Assembly: GCA_021292165.1 (NCBI GenBank)
Contig: CM037885.1
Span: 7,559,042-7,623,041 of the forward strand
Source of the DNA: Shinisaurus crocodilurus
Lineage: Eukaryota; Chordata; Lepidosauria; Squamata; Shinisauridae
Length of the DNA: 64,000 nt
Reading direction: 5' to 3'
The notes beneath the pieces are model-generated. The model saw nothing but the letters and a program-made list of their open reading frames with translations. It was not told the DNA's origin and did no database searches. A program made the position numbers and the translations under genes. Position 1 is the stretch's first letter. Each line of letters starts with the position of its first letter. Shown piece by piece: positions 12,701 to 21,625 of this stretch.

Positions 12701-14534
12701 AAGATGAGTTGCGTGCCATGGCTCGGAAGATCCGGATGAAGTAATGCCTCTTGCGGTTTTCTTGTCCCCTCGGCGTGGAGCGGTGGGGGTCGCGGTGGGG
12801 AGGGAACTGGTTGGTTGCCTGTCTTGGTTAATCTCCAGCGTTTTTCTCGGCAGGGAGCGCGAGCGTCGGGAGAAGGAGCGCGAGGAGTGGGAGAGACAGT
12901 ACAGCCGCCAGAGCCGCTCTCCTTCCCCGCGTTACAGTGAGTGCTCGGGGCTGGAAAAGGGGGGTTGTCTGGTGCGGAGGGGGAAAAGACTGTGCCTTTT
13001 CTTTTGGGACTCTTTGACATTAAGCCCCCTACAGAGGTAAAGAACCTAACCTGAACAAGTAGAGCTACCTTGGCCAAAGTAGTTATGCCGCTTGCATGCT
13101 TCAGAAGGGGTTTCCCCAGCTGTGGTGGTGGCAGCTTTGCCACAGCTTGCTGGGATCCCATGAGATATTACTATGGGCAGGTCTACCCTCGGTTAATCTC
13201 CCTGGAGTGCCCCACTGCTCTCACGAGCAGGCGACAGGCAGCTCCTCCGTGTGGGGGCTGCTCGGCTCCTGCCCTTGGTAGGCGGCGCCCATCTTCGATC
13301 TCCCCAAATGCATTGCCTGACATCTGCGGGGTGGAAAGGACACGGAAGGCGGAGCGATGGCAGGAATGGAAATGGGGGAAAGCGGAGCGCGCGCACGCGC
13401 ACACGTTCCATGGGGCCTGGGTAAAATTCTGATCCCGTGGGATTAAAACAGACCCTCCTGAATCTGCATGGTTTTTATACGGGTGCTGTTCACAGCCCTC
13501 CCCGCTGCGCACACACACCGCCATCAAATTAAACCTTACATTATATCTGTAGACATAAAAATCACAGATCTGGGACATGCCAGCACTGTCCCGGCATGAA
13601 AACATGGATCCTCCTGCTTTTTACAAAGAATTGCCCCCCAAAAGCCAGAATCAGCTCTTCACCTTGGAGATGTATTTTGGAGATTTTTAAGAAACTTTCC
13701 CCTTTTCTCTTTCAGGTCGAGAATATAGCTCTTCGAGGAGGTAAATTTTGCATTTGTTTATCCAGTGTGTGTGAGGTGGTGGTGGTGGTGTAGCTGGTCT
13801 TTTGCCGAAGGAGCCGATATGGAGCCCAAACAGAGGAGCGCGAGTCTCTTTCTGAACTGACACAGCTTCAGTGGAGACGAACCTGCAATATCTCATGGGC
13901 TGCAAATGCTCTCCATCCACTGTAGTAGTTGTAGTGACTGTTAACTGCTTGGGTGCTGGGCTGTATTTTGCCCTTTCTCCAAGGAGGGTTGGTGCATCGT
14001 ACATGGGATTTCCATTTTACCCGCTCCATAAGCTAGTGTGGCATAGTGGTTAGAGTGTTGGGCTGGGACTTGGGAGGCCTGGGTTCTCGTCCCCACTCAG
14101 CCATGCAGCTCACTGGGTGACTATGGGCCAGACACTGACTCTCAGCCTAGCCTACCTCACAGGGTTGTTGTGAGGATAAAATGGGGAGGAGGAGGATCAT
14201 GTAAGCTGCCTTGGGTTCCTTGCAGGAAAAAAGGTGGGATATAAATGTAATAATAATAAAACAACCCTGTAAAATTCATTAACCACAGGGAGAGGCTTTT
14301 CCCTAGGCCATACTGAGAGTTTTGTGGCTCAGCAGTGAAATGAACTTTCCTCTCGTCAGCCTGACACTTTTGCCTGCGACATTAGTGCTCTTGCACACCA
14401 GTGATAGAAGATGGGAGTTGTGAATGTACAGCCAGGATCTCATTCATGTGTGTGTGTGTCTGTTCTAAGCTGCCATTTCTGCCTCCCACAGGCATTCGCG
14501 TTCCCGATCCCGGAGCCCTCACTACCGCCACTAG
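791..14534 (+). CDS. CLASRP: CLK4-associating serine/arginine-rich protein, C-terminal half (11 exons)
   Basis: Coding exons read from sequence: 791-832, 1524-1751, 3853-4110, 4219-4401, 5889-5928, 11224-11284, 11401-11459, 12694-12740, 12854-12936, 13716-13740, 14492-14534 (stop TAG). All phases join and give about 355 residues. The joined protein follows human CLASRP/SFRS16 as I know it: YARRDSPTYDPYKR, EEKITFITSFGGSDEEAAA, a Ser run and RS-dipeptide domain, AREK..RPAASPA.GEKLKK, KETGAAKPKLTPQEKLKLRM, then a highly charged helix (KADKKAAQEKMMQQEHERQ, EREDELRAMARKIRMK) and the end RSRSPHYRH. The N-terminal half lies upstream of the window. The family binds CLK4 and acts in the nucleus as a regulator of alternative splicing. 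Differences seen: the RS region of exon 4219-4401 is shorter than in human, and the Ser tract of exon 3853-4110 is a TCC/AGC repeat. Two donors are weak, GTCGGT at 1752 and GTCAGT at 5929, but only these keep frame. Identification is very secure; exact ends rest on phase logic. Confidence 0.95.
2290..3440 (-). repeat. L2-type LINE 3' fragment (interrupted)
   Basis: Plus-strand text at 2290-2540 and 3194-3440 resembles the reversed 3' region of L2-clade LINEs seen elsewhere in this window (7125-7865, 28518-29083): an AT-rich tail with poly-AATAA words, then the 'gttccacaa..gtggccaccacagagaaggcc' block that encodes the end of the reverse transcriptase ORF. The L1 at 2556-3178 splits it. Confidence 0.65.
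2556..3178 (-). mobile_element. L1 LINE, 5'-truncated ORF2 C-terminus, with target duplication
   Basis: A minus-strand reading frame (3182 down to 2670, about 170 codons) matches the C-terminal end of L1 ORF2: CWRGCQEKGTYARMWWSC, then ..FWREVFTEI.. and DWYKEVWDIA before the 3' UTR. The insertion is bounded by a 15-bp direct repeat with one mismatch, acaaataagtctttt (2541-2555) and acaaataggtctttt (3179-3193), which is the expected target-site duplication. The frame is open through the visible part, so the copy is not very old. No full-length ORF is present. Confidence 0.85.
4588..4692. mobile_element. Foldback MITE, TTAA-type (piggyBac-like), copy 1
   Basis: Starts TTAAGGCACAATCC and ends GGATTGCGCCCTTAG, so the termini are inverted copies. 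The interior holds 'gacagaaaaaaaggcttacaa' and the foldback words 'ccagccagctatgctggggc'. It belongs to the same family as 25243, 27847, 30985, 47155 and 54261. Confidence 0.75.
5352..5575 (-). mobile_element. CORE-SINE (MIR-like), reverse orientation
   Basis: Read on the minus strand: a tRNA-like head with B-box-type text, 'ctgggtgactttgggccagtc', the core 'acctcacagggttgttgtga' and the tail 'ccttgggttccttgcaggaa' ending in AATAAATA repeats. The same family occurs at 14033, 21188, 22207, 24091, 28092, 36775 and 50044. Confidence 0.85.
6665..6810 (-). mobile_element. Degraded tRNA-Ala-derived SINE
   Basis: The reverse complement reads 'agctcagcggctgagccc', '..tttgcacacagaaggtc', then a B-box-like 'ggttggatgcccagc'. 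This is a diverged form of the tRNA-Ala-headed SINE at 57283. Confidence 0.6.
6838..7008 (-). mobile_element. 5S rRNA-derived SINE with CR1 tail, copy 1
   Basis: On the minus strand the left part reads AAAGCTAAGCAGGGTC.GG, CCTGG..ATTACTTGG, ATGGGAGACC. This is the 3' half of 5S rRNA with its box A, intermediate element and box C. It is followed by 'gagcagggggttggactcg' and 'ccaactctatgatcctatg', the 3' end of a CR1 LINE (compare 63830-63913). Confidence 0.8.
7125..7865 (-). repeat. L2-clade LINE 3' fragment
   Basis: A minus-strand frame (7792-7340) keeps reverse-transcriptase C-terminal words typical of L2: RQLHWLPVGFQAQFEVLVMT, FKSLLGLGPGYLNDCLLPY. Frames are broken, so it is a decayed copy. 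The AT-rich 3' end lies at about 7150-7260. Confidence 0.8.
11460..12693 (+). other. CLASRP intron with a long inverted repeat
   Basis: Intron between the exons 11401-11459 and 12694-12740. It is dominated by the inverted repeat at 11529-12021. The remainder up to the acceptor (ctcttccag at 12685-12693) has no recognised element. Confidence 0.8.
11529..12021. repeat. 175-bp inverted repeat with 143-bp spacer
   Basis: The left arm 11529-11703 and right arm 11847-12021 are reverse complements, with no mismatch found when read side by side. The left arm starts gctggaatgtgcccacgcta and ends gtgcaggggtctg. The spacer 11704-11846 carries a 5S rRNA box-C-like stretch (cctggatgagagactgcctg). No clear target duplication flanks it (cacaga left, agaata right). 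It could be a foldback transposon, a templated inverted duplication or an assembly artefact. Confidence 0.9.
14033..14259 (+). mobile_element. CORE-SINE (MIR-like) in last CLASRP intron
   Basis: Full-length copy: the head 'gtgtggcatagtggttagag', tRNA-like box B 'gggttctcgtccccactc', the core 'acctcacagggttgttgtga', the tail 'ttgggttccttgcaggaaa' and ending in TAATAATAATAA. Confidence 0.85.
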
Positions 14535-14672
14535 AGGTTATTTCCAGCGCAGTGCTGTGCTGGCAAACTCCCACTCCACTGGTTCACCAGGCCCCATGTA
14601 ATCCTGCTGTGTAATAATGCTGTACATTGCTGGTTTTGTTCTTAAGTTGTAAAAATAAAATAAAAATAAAGT
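14535..14672 (+). terminator. CLASRP: CLASRP 3' UTR and polyadenylation signals
   Basis: About 120-140 bases after the TAG stop there are two overlapping AATAAA hexamers, at 14654-14659 and 14665-14670. They are followed by a G/T-rich stretch (gtcaaaagtggttg), the usual downstream element. This gives a very short 3' UTR. Confidence 0.8.
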
Positions 14673-16400
14673 CAAAAGTGGTTGCCGCTTGACAAGAGCG
14701 TTCAGGCCGTTTGCAGTTATTTTGTTCCCTTCGAGTTTATAAAATGATGCATGATGTGGAGAAAGTGAGTAGAGAACACTTCTTCCTCCGTAACAGTCGA
14801 AGTCTATTTTTGCTGTAGTTGGTGGTGCTTTGTTGTTGCATGCCAGCCTTCCCTAACCGGGTGCCCTGCGGATGGGTTGGACTGCAACACCCCTTGTCCC
14901 CCAGGCAACACAGCCAATAACCATCTGGAAGGCTGCATCAGCCTAGGCCAATGTTGTCTGCTTGGGCCTCTAATGACTCCCCAGGCTTGCAAGCAGGTCT
15001 TTCACAACTGCTTGCTGAGAAACTTTAATGGTCTGTGTCAGGGATATTCTGCTGTGCTCGAACACCCAGCTGTTGCCTTTCTCAGTAAGTCACTATAAAA
15101 GAGACTGAGGCTACTCTCTGCCCTGTAACTCCTTCTCAATACCATGGCTTTGGGCAATGCTTCCTTCTACGGTAAGCAGAATAGCACTGAAGGTCGAGAA
15201 AAAGGTATGGCACAGGGCTAGATCTGTGGTTCAACATGAATTTGCCTTCCTCTTAAGGCAGCCGTACCCAGCAACCCTCCTGATGTGTTGGACTACAACT
15301 TCCAGCATAGTTGCCTGGGGCATGCTAGGACTTGTAGTACAACACATTCGGAAGGCCCGAGATTGGGGAAGGCTGCCTTAAACCATCCCTTTCCTGTATG
15401 CACCCCCTTACACAGCATTGCTGTAAACCAGTGATGTCACCCTTCAGATAGCTGAGGCACACATTGCTCGGCTTTAGCTGTGTAAGCACAGGAATCGGCT
15501 GCCCTGCAAGGATATCTCCCCCCCCCAATGTATTTGAGTTACTGGTCGTGCACCTCCTTATTAGGGGGCAAGCCCAGAGCAGTGCCTCCGGCAGACTTGC
15601 GAGGGCGGCTCCTGCTGCTGCTGCTGCAGTGATGGAAACACAATCAACTCGCCCTGATCTAAACACAAACTAGAACAATTCCCTCTATTTTCTAGTGTGC
15701 AGACCATGTGTGTGCCAAAACAGGCATCACCCAGTCACACGAGGGAGGTAAGCAGCAGGCTTTGGGAGGAACCCCAATCTATCAGAACAAAAAACCCAAA
15801 TAAGCCCAGTGAAGACTGAATGGGCTCAGTGGCAACAGAAGGCTGGCTGCTTGGGGTGGAGGCAAACAGGATAGAGCGGCCCTCCACACGGCTACAATTT
15901 GTTGCAGGGCTCCAGTGTTGTGTTGACATCCTGCTTGTGGTCTTCCCATGGGCATCGGGGTTGGTCACTGTGGGAACAGAATGCTGGACGAGTTAGGCCT
16001 TTGGCCTGGTGCGACACAGCTCTTAAGTCCGCTTGTTCCCTGCAACAGCTTGTCTGAGCGTGGAAAGCTAAGCAGGGTCAGGCCTGGTTATTACTTGGAT
16101 TGGGAGACCCCCTCTAGTTTCCTGCATTGAGCAGGGGGTTGGACTCTATGGCCTTGTAGGCCCCTTCCAGCTCTATGATCTATGAATCCCCTCTACACAC
16201 AGCCCAAATCTGGTTGGGGGGAGGCAAATGTTGAACAAGTGAGTCACACAGAGATGCAGCAGCTGCGGGGGACGTGTGCTTCAAACTTCCAAGTCTTAAT
16301 TGCTCATAGTACACCTTAGTGATGTCTGCTCTATATCCGCATTCCAGAGCTTGCTTTCTGAAACCCACAAAAGACAGGATGCTTGTCCCCGACAGATGCT
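14673..16400. other. CLASRP-GEMIN7 intergenic region
   Basis: Between two tail-to-tail genes. It holds foldback MITE remains (about 14850-14955 and 15255-15375), a CR1/L3-like LINE 3' end (about 15890-16025) and a 5S/CR1 SINE (16045-16187). No zinc-finger coding sequence is present, although human has ZNF296 at this position as I recall it. Confidence 0.65.
16045..16187 (+). mobile_element. 5S rRNA-derived SINE with CR1 tail, copy 2
   Basis: Best plus-strand copy. It begins cagcttgtctgagcgtgg, continues AAAGCTAAGCAGGGTCAGG, CCTGGTTATTACTTGGATTG, GGAGACC (5S rRNA positions of roughly 35 to 95), then 'ctgcattgagcagggggttg' and 'cttccagctctatgatctat', a CR1 3' end. Confidence 0.85.
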
Positions 16401-16406
16401 TTTATT
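16401..16406 (-). terminator. GEMIN7: GEMIN7 polyadenylation signal
   Basis: On the minus strand AATAAA begins two bases after the TAA stop (stop at 16408-16410). If it is the signal used, the 3' UTR is only about 20-30 nt, which is unusually short. A TTTATT on the plus strand could arise by chance, but no other AATAAA lies nearby. Confidence 0.5.
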
Positions 16407-16407
16407 A

Positions 16408-16822
16408 TTAAAAATGAAGCGGGGGGAGGGGGAGAGCCCTCAAAGCTCGAAGGAAGTAAGCGATGATGTCTGAACAGCGGAGGAGTGCTTCCCTTTGAAC
16501 GCCCAGTGGAGTCCGTAGCTCAGACACCTGGAAGTTCAGGATGTCAATGTCGGATGCTCCAAACAAGGCCGTGACGTTGACCCTTTCGTACATGGTGAAG
16601 TCGACAGGCTGTCCAGCCATGGCCAACAGGCTGCGCAGGTAGCGTTCCCGCAGTGCCACTCGGCCTTGCTGCTCTTGCTCCAGGTCAGCCGTGTTCCCGG
16701 GGGCAGCAGAGGAGAGGCTGGCAGGGCCTAAAGCCTGGAAACGAAAGGAGTTGGGATCGAAGCCACGGCTTGATCCGTCGGGCCCGCGGGGCAGACGAAT
16801 AACAGCAACCTGGCACCTTCAT
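16408..16822 (-). CDS. GEMIN7: Gem-associated protein 7 (SMN complex subunit), possible 1-nt indel at N-terminus
   Basis: An open frame from 16809 down to 16408 encodes VAVIRLPRGPDGSSRGFDPN, a variable linker rich in Ala/Ser/Gln, then VALRERYLRSLLAM, an Sm-like fold (VDFTMYERVNVTALFGASDI, DILNFQVSELRTPLGVQREA) and LLRCSDIIAYFL. This follows human GEMIN7 closely. GEMIN7 pairs with GEMIN6 as an Sm-like dimer in the SMN complex that loads Sm rings onto snRNAs. No ATG opens this frame: the first in-frame Met is inside the Sm-like fold. An ATG at 16822-16820 would encode Met-Lys-Val-Pro and join this frame if one G of the GG at 16810-16809 were absent. Alternatively, 16809 is an exon start after the cag at 16812-16810. 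The C-terminus runs about 12 residues beyond the human end. Orientation is opposite to CLASRP. Identity is secure; start and end are not. Confidence 0.88.
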
Positions 16823-17216
16823 TTTACATCTCTGCTGGCACAAGAAACAATATATATGAATGTTGTGTCTTTATCTTTGTTCATGTCCCAACAATATTAG
16901 GTACTCTTCTAAGAGCTAGTCGGGAAAGCTTGCCTTCTGCACTACTTAAGAATATGCTTTGTCTTGAGTGAGGATTTCGTTATTTTCTTGGCTGAGTGTA
17001 CCAAATACTCTCTACTTCCAAAGCTTATTGAAATAAACGTTGTAGATTCTCTTTGGTTGTTACAAGCATGAAGAAGGACTATGAGCCTACTTTATTTTTA
17101 AAAGAAAAATGTACTTACTCTAGGAACTCTCAGCTTCTACGTGGAAAAGAATCTTGCAGAATTAGGGACTTGTAGACTCATAAAGCAGCCCCACAGACTT
17201 TAACCGTTGTGTCTCA

Positions 17217-17460
17217 GGCCAGGACCATAGCTCAGTGTGACAGAGCACCTGCTTTGCATGCAGGAGGTCCTGGGTTGATCTCCGGGTAGGACTAGGAGAG
17301 AATCCTGCCTGAAACCCTGGAGAGCTGTTGCCGCCAGTCAGTGTCAACCCTGCTGGTCTATGACCGTAATAAACCTGACTTGAGTCAGTGTCAACAATAC
17401 TGGGCTAGATGTCTGACTGGCCAGGGTCTGACTCAGTAAAAGGCAACTTCCTATATTCTG
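17217..17460 (+). mobile_element. tRNA-Ala-derived SINE
   Basis: The head resembles tRNA-Ala(UGC): 'catagctcagtgtgacagag', 'cctgctttgcatgcaggagg', 'tcctgggttgatctccggg'. The body then reads 'cctgaaaccctggagagctg' and 'gtctgactcagtaaaaggca', with an internal duplication of 'gtcagtgtcaac' at about 17335 and 17384. Confidence 0.85.
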
Positions 17461-18676
17461 ACCCACAGATTTCACACACGCTCTTCTAGGTAAGCAACAC
17501 ACTTTGTTCTAGGTCGGCCTTCCCCAACCTGGCACCTTCCAGATGTGTTCAACTGCAATTCCTGCCCTTTGCCTGAGGACATGTTAAACTTTACCTGGCT
17601 AGCTGGGAACTCTGCCTGCTACTGCAGAAAAAGACTGCAGGCCTTTTGGCAGCAGAGGGTTAATGAAGGCTTGTAAGCCAGTAAACAGGAAGTGTTGCTG
17701 TGCAAGGACAGCCTATTTTTCCCTTTGGACAGTGGCGGCACCAACTTGACGCTCCCTCGCTGTGCCAACATCCCCTGTGGCAGGCAGCCAAGCCCAGGGT
17801 CAGCACCAGGGAGGATGTTTTCCACGGCGAGCTGGAGAAATAGCCGTTTGCAGCCAAGCACAACTCCAGTGCAAATGAGAGCAAGCAAGCAGGGTGGGCA
17901 GTGCAAGAAATGGACGCTGAACTCAGAGGCTTGAGCTTATAGTCAGGGCTTGCCTACATGGCACACTTTAAAAGTTCTATGATCCGACGTAGCTGCCACT
18001 GCTTCCTCCCCACAGCATCCTAGGACTTGAGAACCTTAACCCTCCTCACTGATGTGGAATTCCCCAAGTGCCTTGCAGTGGGAGAAGCCATGACAGTTGA
18101 ACACATTGGAGCTTTTAGGACAGCTCTGTCCCTAAGGAGGACCATTCCAAACTGGCAAGGCAGGATGCACTATTATTGGGAGAAATCAATTCCAATAAGT
18201 GAGTTCTGAGCCCAAGGAACCCACCCATGCACCAGGCTGTCCCACTGCACAATTCACAGCTCCAGTCTTTCCTCCTTCCAGTCTGTCTCCACTGGGTGCA
18301 GTTCCGCCACATCAATGTAGCGGGGGGGGGGGGGGAACGCAGTAAAATGACTGTCGTTGAAGAGGCTGTCTATTCCACCCCTGTACCAGTCAGTGTTCTG
18401 AACTCACCTCTTTCCAATCAGCAGGCATGCCCACCACAGAGACTCTTTCAGAGATGCAACGGGTTGCTTTGTCTGAGGGCAAGTAAAAACAAAACTTTAG
18501 GTATGTGAGAGCCAGCTGTGCCCAATTTTAATTTGGGAAATGCTACTCTAGCACCATGAAGCTAAGCAGCATGTGGGGGAAGACCTCATGATTACGGGTT
18601 GGGCACACTCATCGAAGCACCAGGTGGAAAGCACCATTGGTATATTCCAGGCATTTGCCAGTTTTTTGCAGACTCC

Positions 18677-19120
18677 AGGGGTGCACAACCTTTTTGGCCC
18701 CGAGGATAAAATCAGGTGTTGCTAGCAGGGTCCAGAGGCTGCACTTGCGTGTGCACACAAGCACACAGGGGTAGGGGTGATGCTTCGAGTCACAGTGGGG
18801 AGGAGGGCTTAGCCCACCTCCTCACGACGCCATGGGCACTGCCACTTCTGTGCCACCACCAGCAACATGGAAGCAGTGGTCCCGGTTGCTTTGGGGTCGC
18901 TGGGGAAGTCTGCCTCAGCAGCAACCATTGGTGGCAGTAAAACAGTGATCTGGGCTGCTTTGGGTTTGCTGGGGAAGGGAGGAGTATGTGGCGACCCCGA
19001 CCCATTCGCAGCAGCAAGACAGCAACCCAGCAGTTCACACCCTGCTGCTGCGGCAGTTTTCATAGCAGTGGCTGGAAGTCTAAGGGGGCTGCCAAAAAGG
19101 GCTCGGGGGCTGCCTGCGGC
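18677..19120. mobile_element. hAT-like non-autonomous element, right end lost
   Basis: Starts CAGGGGTGCACAACCTTTTT at 18677. The inverted end near 19090-19125 reads 'gggggctgcctgcggcccac' before being cut by the 5S/CR1 SINE at 19128. Low-complexity GCAGCAG text fills the middle. There is no coding capacity. Confidence 0.5.
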
Positions 19121-19127
19121 CCACAGG

Positions 19128-19302
19128 TTTCATAGATTTCATAGATCATAGAGTTGGAAGGAGCCTACAAGGCTATCGAGTCCAACCCCCTGCTCAATGC
19201 AGGAAACTAGAGGAGGGGGGTCTCCCATCCAAATAATAACCAGGCCTGACCCTGCTTAGCTTTCCACGCTCAGACAAGCTGAGCCAGTGTAAGCCACACA
19301 GG
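19128..19302 (-). mobile_element. 5S rRNA-derived SINE with CR1 tail, copy 3
   Basis: Reverse orientation. CR1 tail 'catagagttggaaggagcct' first, then the reversed 5S part 'aggcctgaccctgcttagct' and 'cacgctcagacaagctgag'. Nearly identical to the copy at 6838, so the two share a recent ancestor. Confidence 0.85.
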
Positions 19303-20556
19303 GACCCCGAATATGTTTGCCGGCAGCCAAACTAACAAGGTGCTCCAGGCCTTGAGCAAGAATAATTCTGTGTTGCACGGGGCAGTTGAACTGCAGACTA
19401 CGCAACCAGGGCTAATTTGCACAATTGTTGCCTGCCGGCAGAACATTTTTTCGGCCTCTGCTTGAAAACATGGCTAGGTTTCCGAGAGGAAATGCCACAG
19501 GTTTGAGTCTCGTTGGAGTTTACCTCCCCCCCCACCCCGCCCCAGGTTCCCGATTAGGCCACATTCCTGTTTGTTCCTAACGCCTGCCCTGGATGATGAC
19601 CGCTCGGTTTCCTCCTCGGCCCTGTTTATGAGCTCTTTCCACAGACGGCTGATTCCCAACACGTGCTGTCTGGCGGCAGAGGAAACCCCGGGCCCTGGAA
19701 GCCCCCTCCAGCTGGCCTGATAAGAACCCGGCTGCACTCTTGGACACAACACCCGGGGGGGGGGGTGTTTTTCTGGCAAGGCTCACCTTTGCTACTGCTA
19801 GAACGTGACCTGGGAAGAGGCACGTGTGTTACTTTGGAGAAGGAAAAAAAGAACACATCAAGGCTTTTAACAGAAAAGCCAGCTTTGACTCTAGGCACAT
19901 AAATGCTCCCAGCAGGCTTGCGCCAGCAAAAATGCTGTGAAATCAGCCCCATGCCAAGGACACAGGGCAGCGTTTGAGAAAGTGTTTGGGTGGATGGAGT
20001 CCTTTTTTGGGGGTTGGGGTGGCTGATTGATAACAGGGTGATAAGAATCAGCACTGGGCCATCAGCAGCAGAGAAAGCGGCAGCCAGAGTCTGGGGCCTG
20101 GTAGCACTAGAGCAGATCCACCTGTGTAATAGCATCCTGTTACAGCATACAGCAGCGGTGCCTTCTGGGTATTTTGAAGGCCTTTTGCCTCACCACGGGG
20201 GATTGTGGGAAGAGGTGGCCAAACTCTGCCACCGCTTATGCTTGGCCCGTGTGCTGACTAGGGAAGCAGATGTCCCCTAAGTGCTGGGATGGAGTTACAA
20301 GTAGCTCCTGCTCCCCATCTAGGGCCAGCACTCTCACTTTCTTGGCAGAACCAAAGGATGCAGTGAGCCCCCAAAGGGCCACCGTGCTGCTGAGGAGAGC
20401 CAAGCAGCTGACAACTCTCAACAGCTTGTTTGTTCTGGCTCAGGCCGCTCGCCTGGTTGACATCACATCCTGAAGGCAGCGAGACCGGCACCTCCACAGG
20501 CAGGGTGGGCAGAGCCCCGACACTCGGGAGAAGAGCACGGAGCTGGGCGCTCTCGT

Positions 20557-20759
20557 TTGCCGAGCGAGGAAGGAAGGAGGACAGAGATTGCCGGAGAGGA
20601 CTGGTATGCCCATAAGGCGAGCGAGGGCTATTTCCTGGCATGGGTGACCCAGAACAAGCAGGACGGCTGGGAGAGACGTGAACAAGACGACTGCAAGGAA
20701 AGGCCACGGGATTTGCAGGGGGGGAAATGGATTCTTGCCAACAGCCTCAACTCTTTCAA
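20557..20759 (+). other. Candidate 5' non-coding exon of the BMP gene
   Basis: BMP2 and BMP4 have a non-coding first exon. Here a perfect donor GTAAGT follows at 20760-20765, and a good acceptor (tctgactcccccag) ends at 23114, eight bases before the BMP start codon. The tract 20470-20640 is GC-rich with several CpG. The left end is unknown. This is inference only; a transcript is required. Confidence 0.35.
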
Positions 20760-21059
20760 GTAAGTACTTCTGAGTGGGGCGGGGCGGGGGGACACAGCCA
20801 CGCTGTCAACAACAGTACAAAATACAACACTTGACATTTTGTGCAGGGTGCATCAGGAGTTTATGAGCAGTGTTGTTGTTGGGTAGCAAAAAGCTGGCAT
20901 TTTTGGCTACTTTTATGAGCAGTGATTGGGTTTGGTGAAGGGGGTGGCTCAAGACAGAATCCAACATCTAGGTGGCCCCACATGAAGCTCCACTTCCCCT
21001 CCCCCTCCCCACTCTGCCTGCCCACCTCCAGCAGAACCCTGCCTGCTGCGGAAGGAAAT

Positions 21060-21625
21060 GCTGCTTCACACAGCATATAAACTGTGGGATTTGCTACCAC
21101 AAGATGTGATGACAGCCACTAACTTGGATGGCTTTAAAAGGGGGTTGTCCAATTAATGGCTATCAATGGCTACTACTCATCATAAGTCAGTGTGGCGTAG
21201 TGGTGAGAGTGTTGGACTGGGACTCGGGAGATCCGGGTTCTAGTCCCCGCTCGGCCATGAAACTCACTGGGTGACTTTGGGCCAGTCGCTGACTCTCAGC
21301 CTCACCTACCTCACAGGGCTGTTGTGAGGATAAAATGGAGAGGAGGAGGAGGAGGATTATGTAAGCTGCCTTGGGTTCCTTGCAGGAAAAAAGGCGGGGT
21401 ATTAATGTAATAAATAAAATAATGATGGCTATATGCTACCTCTAGTATCTGAAGCAGTATGCTGATGTACGCCAGTTGCTGTGGAACATGAGTGGGAGGG
21501 TGCTATTGCACGCATGTCTTACTTGTGGGTTTCCCATTTGGGCATCTGGTTGGCCACTGTGGGAAACAGAACGCTGGACTACGTGGGTCCTCGGTCTGTT
21601 TCAGCAGGGCTCCTCTTGTGTCCTG
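21060..21625 (+). repeat. CR1/L3-like LINE 3' end
   Basis: Carries the family text 'gtgggatttgctaccacaag', 'gatggctttaaaagggggtt', 'gggtttcccatttgggcatc', 'actgtgggaaacagaacgct'. The same 3' end occurs at about 15890-16025, 27115-27385 and 56760-57140 (plus) and 22671-22815 and 44880-45175 (minus). Confidence 0.75.
21188..21421 (+). mobile_element. CORE-SINE (MIR-like), inserted in a CR1/L3-like LINE 3' end
   Basis: Full-length copy from 'cagtgtggcgtagtggtgag' to an AATAAATAAAAT tail. The LINE 3' end flanks it: 'gttgtccaattaatggctat' (left) and 'atgatggctatatgctacct' to 'ttcagcagggctcctcttgt' (right, to about 21625). Confidence 0.85.

Larger units (their letters stand above)
16823..20460. 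other. Intergenic region, GEMIN7 to BMP gene
   Basis: Contains a tRNA-Ala SINE (17217-17460), a MITE remnant (about 17515-17575), a hAT-like element (about 18677-19120) and a 5S/CR1 SINE (19128-19302). Bases 19400-20460 are fairly GC-rich but show no exon I recognise. An upstream GEMIN7 exon, if one exists, was not found. The GTAAGT donor on the minus strand at 17118-17113 is preceded by stops in all useful frames. Confidence 0.6.

Noticed and set aside
16049..16110. 5S rRNA gene
   Set aside because: The first third of 5S is missing and the end is replaced by a CR1 tail; it occurs in four dispersed copies.
14673..16400. ZNF296 remnant
   Set aside because: No C2H2 spacing (CxxC..HxxxH) was found in any frame; the space is repeats.
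17080..17190. Upstream GEMIN7 exon before the GTAAGT on the minus strand (17118-17113)
   Set aside because: Every frame that could join the 16809 phase meets a stop with no ATG after it.
17217..17290. tRNA-Ala(UGC) gene candidates here and at 41662 and 57283
   Set aside because: Acceptor stem ends do not pair and each copy continues into the same 120-bp SINE body, so they are SINE heads.
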